Part shown: in pieces, positions 34,301-46,473 of the stretch
How the letters are laid out: each line of letters starts with the position of its first letter
How positions within the stretch are numbered: position 1 is the first letter of the stretch
DNA from: Cymbomonas tetramitiformis
Taxonomy: Eukaryota; Chlorophyta; Pyramimonadophyceae; Pyramimonadales; Pyramimonadaceae
Reading direction: 5' to 3'
Assembly (NCBI GenBank): GCA_001247695.2
Contig: LGRX02012738.1
Coordinates: 1-64,000, forward strand
DNA: 64,000 bases
Notes under the pieces: generated by a model
Told to the model about the DNA's origin: nothing
The model's database searches: none
What the model saw: only the letters and a program-made list of their open reading frames with translations
Position numbers and translations under genes: made by a program

Positions 34301-36289
34301 CAAGAACTGTTGGGCAACAACCCTAAAACTGTATAAGCAGCTTCCTACAAAGATTGCAAGTTGTAAGCTATAAGCTATAAGGTACAGTAATCACTCAGTA
34401 ATAAGAAAACCCGCCAATAAGAAAGTAGCCAGCTTTTTTGATTTCTTCACAATATTTAACACATAACACTCCATATTTAAGATCTCTATATAGATAAGAA
34501 ATTTGCTAGGCTGACCTAAAATTCCTGTTTTCTTAAAATCGAGTGTTTACTGTATATAGGCAACTGGCTGCCTATGTGTTCACACTTCCTCGAGGCGGGA
34601 AGAAGGTGGATAGGATCACACACATATCCATTTTATATTCTGATCTGGTGATTTCTGATGGATTGCTTTTGATAAAATCACTGCATCCACAAGTAACGTT
34701 GAAATCTGTACAACGTTAAATCCACCATCACTAACAAAGTGTAAGATCGGATGGGAAACTATATCCCAATCACTATAAGTTGACTCTTACTCAGCATTTA
34801 CATCCTCGAGTAAGTTCGGAATGCTGAACTATATACATAACATATACCTGATGCCATGCTTAATTGCATATCCTGGATCAGAAGATGATAGTTATATAAT
34901 GTATATATATATATCCCACCTGATACACTTGGGCACTATAGCCGTACATAAGAGTGGGAAGGACAAGTGCATCGCTGTAAGACTGGTTGATATAGTCCCA
35001 GTACTGAAGGCAGAAGTGACACCTGAATAACAGCTGATAACTGTTGGGAGACCACCATGCAAGACCTTCTAAGCGTAACTTCTTTGTCCTAAAGATGCAA
35101 GTGAATTGTTCATAATATGTTGACATCACATAAAAGCATTCTGATAAAAACCCTATATATCCATGTGAGTTGTCATTACTACAAATGGCATGGGTTTCGA
35201 ATCGTCGAAATGAGTATAACTCCGATGAATTCATTAGTACCGAATAGCTGTTGAGATTGTTCCTCCGGCTGGATTGCAATCATTTACAATCCCTGTACAT
35301 TCCGGTGACAAAATATTGCACTGGACTGATCACCACATTTGGTATAATCTGTGATATATAAGTCACCAGAGAAAGCATTGCAATCAGCACAATGCTGTCT
35401 AGACTCACAAAGATGAGTAACAGATATTCTCAGATGTAATAAATAGAGGCACAATGTGACCTACGCTAAAATCGCGTATGCTCGGGCACTGTATTGTGAC
35501 CTGCGCTAAGATCGTGTATGCATGGACACAACATGACTCGTGCCAATGACGTGGACATATTTTATGCCACGACATCACATCTGAAATCAATAAATCACTC
35601 AGAGAGAAGGTGTTGACATTAGTGTAGCACCATTATACATATAGTCAAAGGATCTTAAAGAAGACACAGTCTCTCCGATATTGACAAACATGGTACATAT
35701 ATATATATATATCCATGCTCTCTGATCATATATTGATATCCCACAGCATACGATGATGGTAATAGCAAACCACTTCGCTGGAGGGTAGTGTTGTATATAT
35801 ACAGCACATGCTTGGGCACTATATGACCCACGCTGATGACGTGGATTCGGGCTGCATCCCAATAACTGCAATGCACCTTCGGTGCAATGGGCTGCAACCC
35901 GAGAACTGCTATCCAGCTTCATAGAAAGCTTCCACGTCATCACATATATAGAGGTCGGACCTCTGTTGTATTTGAACGGCGCTTGACAACCGCCTAGCAA
36001 TACACTTCCTTGAGGGGGGAAGATGATAAGCTAGAAATACAACTAAAAACCAAATAAATAATAAAGACAAATAATAAAACAAGTAAGTTGCATCATTGTT
36101 TTTGTTTTGGTAAGCCTGATTGTATACAGTCAAACCATGCAGAACTCCATGAAGTTGGCACATACATCAGCCATGACATACATATGAGCTTGATTTTGAA
36201 GACCTAGACATTTTATACATCTGGTCTAGCACATATTCAGACTAGAATTGTACATTGACACGGTCCGGGTAGCCTCTGCCACCGATGAT
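31394..36289 (+). other. Noncoding left interior of element E
   Basis: This AT-rich sequence has only short frames and no recognisable product. Around 35450-35850 a loose repeat recurs (GGGCACT...TGACCCACGCTGATGACGTGGA). Around 35850-35910 there is a GGGCTGCATCCCAATAACTGC motif that also occurs near 39480 and, related, at 1003-1030 in the gypsy element. Confidence 0.55.
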
Positions 36290-36990
36290 CATTGAAAAGG
36301 GCAACCATTCTTGATATTTCATCTGATTAAATCATCAAAGGTGTCAAGATTACTCAATGCAATATGCAGGCTACGGCCTGAGTACAACACCTAGAAAGGT
36401 CAAAGCCACTGAGCTGACCAATGCAGCATAAATACTAGCTGCCTTTGAAGGCTACATAATAAGCCTATTGCCCTTATGTCTTGAAATGTATCCGTGTATT
36501 GGCATTTCTTTGAGGTAATCATACCTGCTGAATGAGCCATACCAACCATTTTGTCTTCATGGATCATTACATATCTGATCATACCGCCATTGAACAAAGC
36601 CTATGCAGTGAGATTATTATATCACAAGGCATTTCAGTGGTACGCATCAAACAATTGCATTGCAGCAAAGATCATAAGCTCTTCATCATACCTAAAGGTT
36701 GAGTTGTTGTCAAAAATATTGATTCATCAGACACCATTTCTCAAAGGTCTATTCATCATGGAAGACAGAATCTGTGCAATCATGGCTATTCAGCCTCCAA
36801 CATAGCTAACATAGCTATCCAGCTTATGACCCAACCGTTGGTAAGCGGCCTCTACGCCATATGGCTAAAGATGGCAAGCAATCTCTTCGGTCATTCTTGG
36901 GCATAAAGCAATCAAGCACAGCCAATTCAGGATGGGTTTTCCCGAAATTCTCCAAGAGTTACTCATGTTTTCCATATGTCATATGAGAAC
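36290..36990 (+). pseudogene. Gypsy remnants inside element E (3' region and RT fragment)
   Basis: 36290-36480 aligns by eye with the reverse complement of 1920-1720, the region after the gypsy integrase. Then 36740-36990 encodes pieces of the gypsy RT: MEDRICAIMAIQPP matches IEDRIRAVMAIQPP of the element at 1-7 kb, followed by the same basic insertion and a FLG motif. The order is scrambled compared with the intact element and stops interrupt the frame. Confidence 0.75.
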
Positions 36991-37045
36991 AGCCAATATA
37001 CCGCCTATGATGGGAGACATCTCCTTCAGTGGATGGTGATTTTGC

Positions 37046-37330
37046 ATGGTGACTTTCTTGCTGTTTATTTGCTTCGCATGCTGCAGGTCTGCTGCCTCCC
37101 TGTGTAACTCGTGCTCGATGGAAGAACAAAACATGTTGGAGCGAGTGTTGCTTTTGGATGAAGAAAGCTCAGAAGATGAGCTAGTAGTTTCCAGCAAGTT
37201 TCGTGGCTGGTACAACGTTCCGGATGTAGCAGTAGCAAAGAGGCGCTTGCATAATAAAAAAAAAGCTAAGCGTGATGCCAAAAGACGTAGGAAGCAATGT
37301 CCTCAGTGGATGTTGGACAATCAGTGGTAG
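37046..37330 (+). CDS. Unknown 94-aa frame inside element E
   Basis: The frame has a hydrophobic start, an acidic middle (LLLDEESSEDELVVS) and a strongly basic end (RRLHNKKKAKRDAKRRRKQ). An acidic then basic layout is seen at the N-termini of some DDE transposases, but I see no catalytic motif. It may be a captured exon or a fragment of a lost transposon. Confidence 0.3.
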   Translation: MVTFLLFICFACCRSAASLCNSCSMEEQNMLERVLLLDEESSEDELVVSSKFRGWYNVPDVAVAKRRLHNKKKAKRDAKRRRKQCPQWMLDNQW

Positions 37331-39584
37331 CTTTAGCTAGAGTAAACAACTTATATCTTGAGTGGACTTGAATGCACTCAAGTTTGTACTGAGTTGCAAT
37401 TGTCCAAAGTTTTATTCTGACATCATTATATATTTGTGGAATAGCATACAATGGTATAAACCATCCACATATATATTGACATCAGACTTGTGGTTTCATA
37501 TTATTTTGGCACATAAGACACACATGCTTCATTGAGGAATTATGACTCTCTGAAAGCTCATTCTGGAATGTTTGGAAATTTGTTGCCTCGACCATTAGGC
37601 CACGAAGTCTTGGGAAAAGCCATGGCGGAACTTGAACCCGCAATCTGCAAATGGTTTCCAAGCTTAGTTCATCCAGAAATGTTTTAGTCATCAACAAGTC
37701 ACAATTCTATCGGATTGGAATGACACATTCATCGTTCATACTTCCTTACCATGACAAGTCTCTGAATAGTGTTTGCCCAAAAATAAAAATGGCACCATTG
37801 AAATAAGTGATCATGTACTGAAGAAATACACATATCACTAGACAATGCCATGTTCTAGTCATAATGAAATGACATACCAGCCATTCATCAAGTACAAAAA
37901 TGCAGCTTATACTAAGTTGTTGTCATTACAAACACTTCTTGATTGACTCTCTATTAGCTTCGATACCAAAGTCAACTTCGGTACCATCACTGATTTCATC
38001 GTTCATTATGACAATCATTATCCAGAACCATTGTCTAAGTTGGGCACACTATAGTGACCCTGAACTGACAAAGTATGTGGGCTACAACCCGACGACTGCA
38101 TTTGACATCATCTGGCATTTGCCACATTCAAAAACGTCAGGCATATTGCCGGTATGACGTAGAGAGAATCGGTGTTCAGATTGACATTGTTACCTCGAAG
38201 CATTCGATGAGTAATCTCAGTCTGATTTTCTATCAAACCATTTTCACATAACATAATGATTGAATAACATTCTCCATCACCATCTGATTGGTTTGATACA
38301 CCTCTTTTTAAAGGGGGAGGAAGGAGTATAGATTCATTTATCCTCATACAGCTGCCACAAATTGATTTACATCATTGTGATTTTGCTTGGAAAATTAAAA
38401 ATCTTATCAAAAAGTTCCAGCATCTGTGTATAGCAGCCATAAAGTTGATGACACGGTACATCATGCCGATTGAAACATCAAATGAAGTCTTATTTGACTT
38501 ACTGACACATAAAGTTCATCATGAAGAAATCATAGATGCATATTTCTCTGGCTCTATCATATTGTATGAAGAACACTGACATAGGAGAACGATGGTTTTT
38601 CAAATGTGAATAAGCTATATTGTAAGCTTACGACCATCACTTTGACGTCAACAGCCTGAGATGCTGATTGTCGAAATTCAAGAGTTGAAAGATCCGTTGA
38701 ATCAGCCTTGGTAACATGTGTTTTGATTGATGAATTGTTGATCCATGGTTTCTCCCCAAATCTAGAGAAGCTGGCACACAAGTTGTTGCCAATGTCTTAA
38801 GGAAAGCATCTGAGCAAAGGATTGCCAGTTGTGCCATCAGGCATCGAATTCCATAACAGCAAAGCCGAGTGAGTAAGATCCGCCACTCTAGCTATTTGCC
38901 GTCATTCCTTCCAGGTTCATGACAAGAGACAATTCATCAAAGTCATACACCAATGCATAAGTCACATGCATGGTTGCACAGTTTGTATCCGAATGCCATC
39001 CCATCGAGGTTAAGCATCTAGACAGCAACTCTGGCCAACCAAAAGCCTTCCTGTCTTCGGATATCTTGAGCATTCTCATTTCCAGTTCCATTATGAACTA
39101 GGAAGCATCATGCCTGTGCCTCGCCAGGACACTGAATCCTCAAAGCCGCACACTTGAGGCGAGCCTTATGAGATAGTGATCTTTAGCCTGTGGGGCGTCA
39201 ACCCCTTATCAAATCCTGAACACTTGTTAACACCTGGATAAATTTATCATGATGCAACTTAAGTGGGATTATGAGTTCCATATAATCATATTGTCTACGT
39301 ATGCTGAAGGCATAACTGCCGCATATGGTCACAATAGGTCGCAGCTTCTATAACATTATGGCTTCTGAGTCAAAAGCTGATAGCCGATGACTTTTGCCAA
39401 TAAATTGCCGACCTAATAATAATCAGGCCGTGGAAACATGTACCCAAGAGGTTTTCGTCGATCGGTCGTATATAATCAGGGCTGCATCCCAAAAACTGCA
39501 GGGCTGCATCCCAAGAACTGCGATGCGCCTTCGGTGCAATGGGCTGCAACCCGAGAACTGCAGGGTTATATCCCTAACATTTTT
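37331..39584 (+). other. Noncoding middle part of element E
   Basis: Only short frames on both strands; none looks like a protein. A repeat of the GGGCTGCATCCCAAGAACTGC type occurs at 39479-39560. Confidence 0.5.
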
Positions 39585-40492
39585 TACCCTGCATCAAATT
39601 GATATGACAGGAGCAGGAATTGATCCTTCCTTGCTAAGGTGTAGTGAGCCTTGTATAAATCATACCCTTACACAGATACGCATATATGCGGGTACCAATA
39701 TCTGTGAAAAACTGCTAATGCTACCTTTGCCAAGACCGTGGGTTGTCATCGGATTCTGTGGCCAGTCATCCGAAGCTACCGGAGACATCGACTGAGGTAG
39801 ACGGAGTTGTGATCCTAAGTTATGCTTGACACACATAACTAAACAAATTTCACATTAGTACGTGGCGAATCCACTCTCACTCATCGCGATAGATGTTCGT
39901 CAAAGCGTGCGTACTGGACCAATATCAAGAGTGAGCAGACCGGGTAAAAGATTATAAATCCAAGGGCCACTCTGATTGCATTAAAACAAGCCCCCGGTGA
40001 AATAACTCCGGAAACAAACACGGGCTCCCCGTTGCCGCCTATGATCCTCCAAAGTAGCTTAAGGAGGGGAGGAAGGGTTGGGTGCACTATATCAGGCCGA
40101 TAATCGTGCGATTATAAATCGTTAAATCGTGGGATCATCGTTCGCAAAAGCGACGACGGCTAGCGCAATAATCCGTAACGTAAACCTCGGATACTTTGAA
40201 TCGTCACTCTGACGCACGATACGTGTGGATCAATCAGTAATCCAGCGTCAATCTGTATCACGAAACGCAATTCATTGAACCTTGAATCGTCACTCTGAAA
40301 TACGATACGCAATTCAAAGGGGGCTACATCCTAAGAACTGTAAGGCTAATGCCTAAGGTGAGGGACTAAAGTGGACTCAGTTCCCCCCAATAACCTAAAA
40401 CACCATGAGGGACGCCTCAAATCGGTGTAAGACGATTGGTACCAGCAAGAAGCAATAACAACAAAGACATCATAGACATATACAAAGGTATG
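39585..40492 (+). pseudogene. Gypsy 3' region remnants inside element E
   Basis: 39600-39870 matches the reverse complement of about 1390-1660, and 40190-40492 matches the reverse complement of about 880-1140, both noncoding parts of the gypsy element. Homology ends at ACATATACAAAGGTA in both places, 38 bp before the E 3' LTR, and this marks the common end of the two element interiors. Confidence 0.75.
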
Positions 40493-40530
40493 CCCGTTGT
40501 GAGGTCACGACTCTTTTAAGAGGGGAGATC

Positions 40531-41092
40531 TGTCAGGGTTATGACCGATGCCATATGTGTCATACATGTCATACGTGTCATACATGTCAGACATGTCATA
40601 CCATGTCATGTCATGTCATGTCATGTCGAGTCATGTCATATATTATTATAACAGACATTCGTCAGACAGTCGTCAGACAATCGTCAGTACGGTCGACTAT
40701 GACTGTACATGTCATCGAGAGGCCGTATGTCGCGGACTCGAGGTGGCAAAGCAAGATCCATCTTGAAGAACCGAGATGGTTCGGAGAAGTATGCATCTTT
40801 GCTTCTAGCATGTTCTGAATAAGCATGCGCAGTATCATGTGGCAAACGCATTATTCGTTTAGCCGATACTGGTCGTTCAACCAATGTCTTGGGTTCACAA
40901 CCCGATTGCGGTGCCAACTATGAGTTGGGGGACATCTGGTATATGAGCTAGCGTTGTGCTAGAGCAGGATCTTCTGTCCGAAGTCTGCACTCATACCCGC
41001 ACATATCTACACGCGTGTTGCTGTTCCTTAACACCGTGTTATTTATCTTAAACATAAAGATATACTAAGGCTCGCCTGCGCAAGCCTTAAGA
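40531..41092 (+). repeat. 3' LTR of element E
   Basis: The 562-bp repeat is preceded by a polypurine tract and followed by the TTACG duplication. Confidence 0.9.
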
Positions 41093-41252
41093 TTACGTCT
41101 GCAGAGCCAAATCTTTAGGGTTTGCCGTGTATCCACGATTCAAGCTTCAACCTTCATTATGAACTCCATTCCTACATTGTTTTTCAGACTTTTAGAAGAG
41201 GAATTGCCTCGTGACATCTTAGGAAGGGGCAAACATTTGGCCATTATGCACC

Positions 41253-42720
41253 ATGTGTGTGAACTTGGTTGCATTGACCCTAAATGAGCCCCTAGGTGCC
41301 TTCGAGTGTGAAACCAAAGTCCGTAGCCAAAGTGAAACGGGCCCAATCTATGATTGCAAATTCAGAGTCACGAGTATTGGAACATCCTTCAACGAGTTTA
41401 GTTGCACTTGCGCCTTTGAAGGACCGTCCCCATGCAAGCATGCCGCCGCAAGTCTTCTTTGCATGACCACCGATGCCCCTTAGCCCCTACTATGTACACT
41501 TTCTCAAGGGCACCCTTAAGCAACCTTCAGCCGACAACCGACCATGCCCCTCCGAGGTCATCCCCGCGCTTGGAAGAGAAGAAAGCTTCGTCCGATGGCC
41601 AACTTTTCAAGTATCCAGGCAACCCACAATCCGTGATACATCTCCCGGTGGAAGAAGTGCTCAAGGTTCTTGATTTGCCTAATGAGGCGTGGGTGCCCGT
41701 TCATGGTCCGCAGAGAGGTGGTCGTGCAGATTTTTTCCGTTCCCTTCATACCGAGCATCCTCAAATATTGGGGGAACAATGTGCCCTTGCCGCATCCAGG
41801 GACTTCATCAAGCGGCACAAAGTGGGTACAAATCACCGCACCCGCGTAGCCTCCAAAGGCCCTTCGATTGACTTTGATTGGTGGTATCTCTTTGAGTGTG
41901 CTTGTCCGAGGTGCCCACATAAAAGCTACTTTGGCGGCTTCTTCCGTGACTTTGATAAGGATGCCTCTACCTATCCCATCACCGTAGTCAATGTTACTCC
42001 ATGTGCCCATTACGAAGCTTACATCATGAACGGGTATGGACGGGTGCGGGGCATGCAACGAACCCATCTTTTGGAGAAGATCAAAGATGTCCTTGCTTCC
42101 CAAGGCCTAGCCACTACCGCCTTCAATGCGTACAATCAGATGTTAGTCTTATTAGGCGATGATGCTTCCGGCAACCGTTCGGGAATTGGTATATCCAAGC
42201 GTACCGCACAAAAGATCTTGTATGATGACAAGACATCATTTCGGCAAGATGCGGATGTCTTTCAAAGTCTACACAAAATGGTGACCGATGAGCAAGACCT
42301 CCCCGCGAAGGACCGCTTTATAGCTAGATGGCAGTTCAAATGTTCCCGATGAGTGTAGATATTTTCAGTGACCAGATGATCGCAATCTACCACAAACACG
42401 GTAGAGTTGCCTTGTTCGTGGATGGCACGGGGGCGATTGTTGATCATCATGAGGAGCAAGCCATCGTATCGGATGGGGACACCGCCCGCAAGAAGCACCC
42501 CTTAAATTTCACGGCTCAGATTCCTCAAGAGGCCGCCGCCTCTCGTGCTCGCGCACCCTTTATAATTTGGGAACATGTGGGCATGGATCTGCGGGGAAGC
42601 GCCCTTGCGTGCCGCATCTCTTTTGTTTTATCGATCAAGGGAGAAGAAACTTTTCGGATATTTGGCTACTGCCCGAAGGTCCGGTCCTCCCACAAGGACC
42701 GAAGTGAATTTGGGCCATAG
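41253..42720 (+). pseudogene. SWIM-finger DDE transposase-like gene, broken
   Basis: The first frame (41253-41483) contains a SWIM zinc finger, CTCAFEGPSPCKHAAASLL (CxC, then CxH). The second (41432-42352) has a CACPRCPH pair and a helical region ending in KDRFIARWQFKC. The third (42328-42720) has LFVDGTGAIVDHH, which resembles the first catalytic Asp motif (DATG type) of Mutator-like transposases. The later catalytic residues are missing. It is probably a truncated transposase, but the SWIM finger lies N-terminal to the putative catalytic Asp, whereas it usually lies C-terminal in Mutator transposases. Confidence 0.45.
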
Positions 42721-42920
42721 GCCGCGTTTTTTCGATATAGTCGGTAAATGAGTGCTTTGGGGTCATATTTAGGTGTCCGATAATTATCTAAAAACTTATG
42801 TTGGGTGGTATACTCGGTGTAGCTATGTGATTTACGTCATTGAAAAGTGGGGGTGAAACCGCTCGAAATTAAATAAAAAGGCCGGTCCTCCCACAAGGAC
42901 CGGTTTATTCCAAGCTACCT

Positions 42921-43100
42921 ACTTGGCATCGAGATGGCGAAGCAAGGCAAGTCTTGAAGAACCGAAGTGTTCTGAGAAGACTCGTCTTCGCTTCAAGCAT
43001 GAATTGAACACCATGCGGGTATCATATGGCTTATTCGATCAGCCGATACTGTTGTTCACCCAATGCCCTCGGGTTCACAGCCCGATTGTGGTGACAAAAG
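42921..43100 (+). repeat. Diverged LTR fragment of the element E family
   Basis: The stretch aligns by eye with the central part of the E LTRs (GGCAAAGCAAG...CTTGAAGAACCGA, then CCGATACTG...GGGTTCACA.CCCGATTG). It is clearly more diverged than the two E LTRs are from each other, so it marks an older insertion. Two copies of GGTCCTCCCACAAGGACC lie just upstream (about 42680 and 42885). Confidence 0.7.
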
Positions 43101-43168
43101 TTTAACACCCATCACCTTTCCGCATGAAAAAATAGTTCAAGGTTTTAACCAAACCGTGGTAGGTGGAC

Positions 43169-43465
43169 TTACTTTCCGGCGCTCAAGTCCTCCAAGAACT
43201 TGGACGCCTTGTCCGATTTTTTCGCCTTCCCCTTGCCGCTTTGAAGCTCTAGCTGTGTGCGGACTTCTTGACGAAGCAGCACAAACGAGCACAAGTCCGT
43301 GAACGCGCGTGTGGTTCCGATGAAGCCCAGAGTCGCGGATTGCTTCTTCTTCTTGAGGTGGAGCTCGCCACTCTCGTCCTTCACGGAGAACTTGACGTTC
43401 TCGTTCACCTTGAGGAAAACCTGAGACATGGGTTTGTCTTTAGGCGGGATGGTTGAATATAACAT
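43169..43465 (-). CDS. Hypothetical 98-aa protein or exon
   Basis: The product is Lys-rich, with KVNENVKFSVKDESGELHLKK and a Lys/Asp-rich end (KGKAKKSDKASKFLEDLSAGK). It reads like a real protein rather than noncoding translation, but I do not recognise a family. It may be the last exon of a minus-strand gene extending to about 43670, where TTGTCGCAA repeats occur. Confidence 0.35.
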   Translation of the reverse strand: MLYSTIPPKDKPMSQVFLKVNENVKFSVKDESGELHLKKKKQSATLGFIGTTRAFTDLCSFVLLRQEVRTQLELQSGKGKAKKSDKASKFLEDLSAGK

Positions 43466-44429
43466 AATAAAATAAAGTCCGGCATCGGCCGTACCTGATA
43501 TCTCTGTGTCGGATTAAGACGCTGGAGCTCCTTGTGGTAGACATTCAAGTTTGTCGCAGGGTGTTTTATTTTGTCGCAATTTGCGACAATAATTATATTT
43601 TTGGCTGCGACAAAAATGAGTGTGACCGTGAAGAGTGTTGCGGTTGCGACAACCATGATTTTCGGAACCATTTTGTCGCAAAAATTTACAGAAAATTTTC
43701 GACACGGAAGTACACATACGAAAAGTACCGCGGAAGTGACGTGAATTCGACAAAATTATTAGACAACAAGTACCGCGCGTATGACATAAAATACAAACAG
43801 GATAGACAGCTACTTGCAGGAAGCTAAGCTACTAGCTTTGAACTGATGTTAACTACAACATGCCCGCAACACGTGGAAGCATTTCGAACCGTAATCCAAA
43901 TTCCTAGCGTGACAAATAATACAAATTTAAAAAGCAAAGCACACGAATATCAAATATAGGTTATCGTTACCTTCTATACTAAGCTTCTAGCTTTAAATGT
44001 AAGAAAACACGAACAGAAACACTAAGCTATTAAACATGCGCTGCATAAAATAAAATGCCAGCAGGGATCAGTTTCGGAAGCCAGCACGGGGTGAGCTTTG
44101 TAATGCGATGGCCAAATTCCTGAAGCACAAGAAACACAGAAAAGTCAGTCTGGGAGTTGGGAATGTAACGCAGGACCGGCAAATTCGTTTCGCCTGTCGA
44201 TTTTCGCCCGAGTCGGGCGTGCATGTACAACAAAGAACCCGCCATATAAAAAAGATTGACAAAATGACAAGTCAGGATAGTGAAAAATTCTGAAGGGGAA
44301 ATGAAAACGTGCTTGCGAACCAGGCAGTAAGTAGTACGTATGGCAAAGATGCTGCCAGCAACGCTGCTGGCGGCAGCATCTGACCGCTGTGCGTAAAAAG
44401 AGCCACCTGCAAAAAAACGGAACGCCGCT
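43466..44429. other. Spacer with TTGTCGCAA repeats
   Basis: 43550-43690 contains several copies of TTGTCGCAA or its reverse complement. The rest has short frames only. Confidence 0.4.
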
Positions 44430-44500
44430 CAGGTAAGATGTTGGGAATTGAACCCAATCCGGCGGGCTGTGAAGAAGCCCGCCGGTCTCCGAGCATCCCT
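44410..44500 (-). ncRNA. tRNA-like Pol III unit candidate
   Basis: On the minus strand there is a T-arm-like hairpin TTGGG-TTCAATT-CCCAA containing a B-box match (GGTTCAATTCC). A long GC-rich stem lies upstream (GGCGGGC / GCCCGCC), and a possible acceptor pairing GGGATG / CATCTT encloses about 65 nt. A run of seven T follows about 25 nt later, as a Pol III terminator would. A normal D-arm and A-box are not clear, so this may be a tRNA-derived SINE head or a decayed tRNA. Confidence 0.3.
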
Positions 44501-44799
44501 GCGTAGAACGCGATATAACCACCATATTCGTCTGTCGTGCTCGCGGGATGCGACTACATACGTAGTGCGTGTGAGAACATCGCACGATGCTCCCCTGCCA
44601 GGCTTCACGCGCGCACCAGATAACGGACTCCAGATAAATGACGAACTGTAACAAGCGTTAGTCATGCACGTAGAAATACAAAAGGCTACGAAAAGCACAA
44701 ACAGAGCAAGGCGCCGCAATATGAAATTTTCGAGAATGATGGACACTCTAGAAATCTGGATATTATCAATTTAAAACGTGTGTTCGTCAGAGTTTCGTG

Positions 44800-45640
44800 A
44801 CGATGACGGCCGCGGCCGCGGACTGTCGATAAAATCCGACGTGCTCGAGTTCCGCGATTGGAGATGGCGGTAACGCGCGGACGGTCGATTAAAATCCGAC
44901 TGTTCGTTTGTAGTTCCTATTCGGTCACGATTAAAACCCGACTGTTTCTAGTTGATGAGTAGGACTGTTGAGATCGTCATACTGAGAACTATGAACTGTT
45001 CGGACGAATCTTTTTGCGACACGACAAATTAAAGACCCTTGCGACAAAACATGAACATCAAGTTTGAAATTGCAAATTCGGCATGTTCGAGGTATGAATG
45101 AGCTCAACCCAGGCGAAGTCCAGTACTGGTCAGTGGGCGCATGTAGACCCTAAAATGCCCAGCCTTAAAGCGCCCCGTATAAATCAGATGTTGAACGCGT
45201 CACTGATTGGCGGTTACGCGCGAACGGTCGAAAAAATATGGCGTAGGACTAATGAGATCGTCACACGGAGAACTTTTGGGACGAAATCAAAATTTGATAT
45301 CCCGACTATTCGAGGTATAAATCAGATGTCAAACATGTCGAACTATGGATAAAAATCCGACGTAGGACTGCTGAGATCGTCATATAAATGAGAACTTTTG
45401 GGACGAAATCCAAATTTGATATTCCGTCTATATTCGCGGTAAAAATCAGATGTTGAACGCGTCACTGATTGGCGGTTACGTGCGAACGGTGGATATAAAA
45501 TCTGACATAGGACTGCTGATGTCGTCATAGGAATGAGAACGTTTGGGACGAAATCCAACTTTGATATTCCGCCACGATTCCGCCTATATTCGAGGTATAA
45601 ATCAGATGTTGAACGCGTCACTGATTTGCGGTTACCACGG
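44800..45640. repeat. Degenerate tandem repeat with TCAGATGTTGAACGCGTCAC
   Basis: Units of roughly 130-150 bp contain AAATCAGATGTTGAACGCGTCACTGATTGGCGGTTAC, GGACGAAATCCAAATTTGATATTCCG and GGACTGCTGAGATCGTCAT. At least three recognisable units lie between 45175 and 45640, with looser relatives to the left. Confidence 0.7.
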
Positions 45641-45901
45641 TTGCCACTGCCATGGTGAATATTCGTCGTAGTGCCAGCCGATCTCGTACCAGTATACCAA
45701 GTGCCTCACACCTGTTCTTTCGGTTGTTGTGCGGCCGTGGATGTACAGCGGCCACACTTGTAACCAGTTCCAGGTGTTAAACTGTATTCTCGTGCTGTAC
45801 AACTCAACATAGTCCGCTTCCGCTTGTAAACGCGCACGCATCCAAAGCACATTAATTACCTCTGGGTACACCTCAACTACCTCTGGCTGTTCGTCAGACA
45901 T
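45632..45901 (-). CDS. Hypothetical 89-aa protein
   Basis: The frame starts MSDEQPEVVEVYPEV and is rich in Trp and Tyr (WNWLQVWPLY; YWYEIGWHYDEY), unlike random frames here. Its stop lies inside the last unit of the tandem repeat. No family is recognised. The composition suggests a real small protein or a captured exon. Confidence 0.35.
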   Translation of the reverse strand: MSDEQPEVVEVYPEVINVLWMRARLQAEADYVELYSTRIQFNTWNWLQVWPLYIHGRTTTERTGVRHLVYWYEIGWHYDEYSPWQWQPW

Positions 45902-46473
45902 TTCTTAGCGTAATTGCCACAAAGTAGGTGTTTGCGTGTTTGCGTGTTTAATTTTTTCTGTCCGTGTGTCTTCGGTATTCAAGAGAAGTCCGGGCGCGCG
46001 TCGTAAACTCGAGTTGGTGACCTAGCGGTTGTCGGCTGTTTTATGCCTGAAATAAGAAAAAAAAGGGGCAAACCCAAAAAAATAGGGACAAAGCCAACCA
46101 AAGATATTCCTGAAAGTGTAAAAAAATATGGGGTTTTTCAAAAAATTTCAAATTACCAAAAAGGCCTGAAAATCATATAAAACTAGAAAAAATTATATTG
46201 GTTCATCGATGAACCCCCCAAAAAGTATTTCATGAAATCAGACGTAAAAAGTATCATTTTGCTACCGATTTTCGAGAAAAAAATTAAGCTTAAAAATGCG
46301 GCAAATATTGTACAAGTTCAATTGAAAATTTATGTTTTCTTAACACAAAAATCCCCAAAAACCATCCTTAATTCAGGCTGAAAAGATGGTTTTTTTGGTA
46401 AAATTCAGGAATATTTCTTAAACCCTAAAACTGCCGGAAATTCAAATAAAGTTACATTGAACTCGGGAAAATC
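45902..46473. other. AT-rich spacer
   Basis: The sequence is rich in A runs (AAAAAAAGGGGCAAACCC type) and has no coding features. It may be the decayed 3' region of the third gag-only element. Confidence 0.35.

Larger units (their letters stand above)
30831..41092 (+). mobile_element. LTR element E, 10.3 kb, without intact coding region
   Basis: Direct repeats 30831-31393 (563 bp) and 40531-41092 (562 bp) are flanked by TTACG (30826-30830, 41093-41097). A polypurine tract (AAGAGGGGAGA) lies just before the right repeat and TGGTATTCTG just after the left one, which sets the orientation as plus. The 9.1-kb interior is AT-rich and has no intact gag or pol. It contains rearranged, diverged pieces of the gypsy element at 1-7 kb. 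It is best described as a large retrotransposon derivative mobilised in trans, or a decayed copy. Confidence 0.88.
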
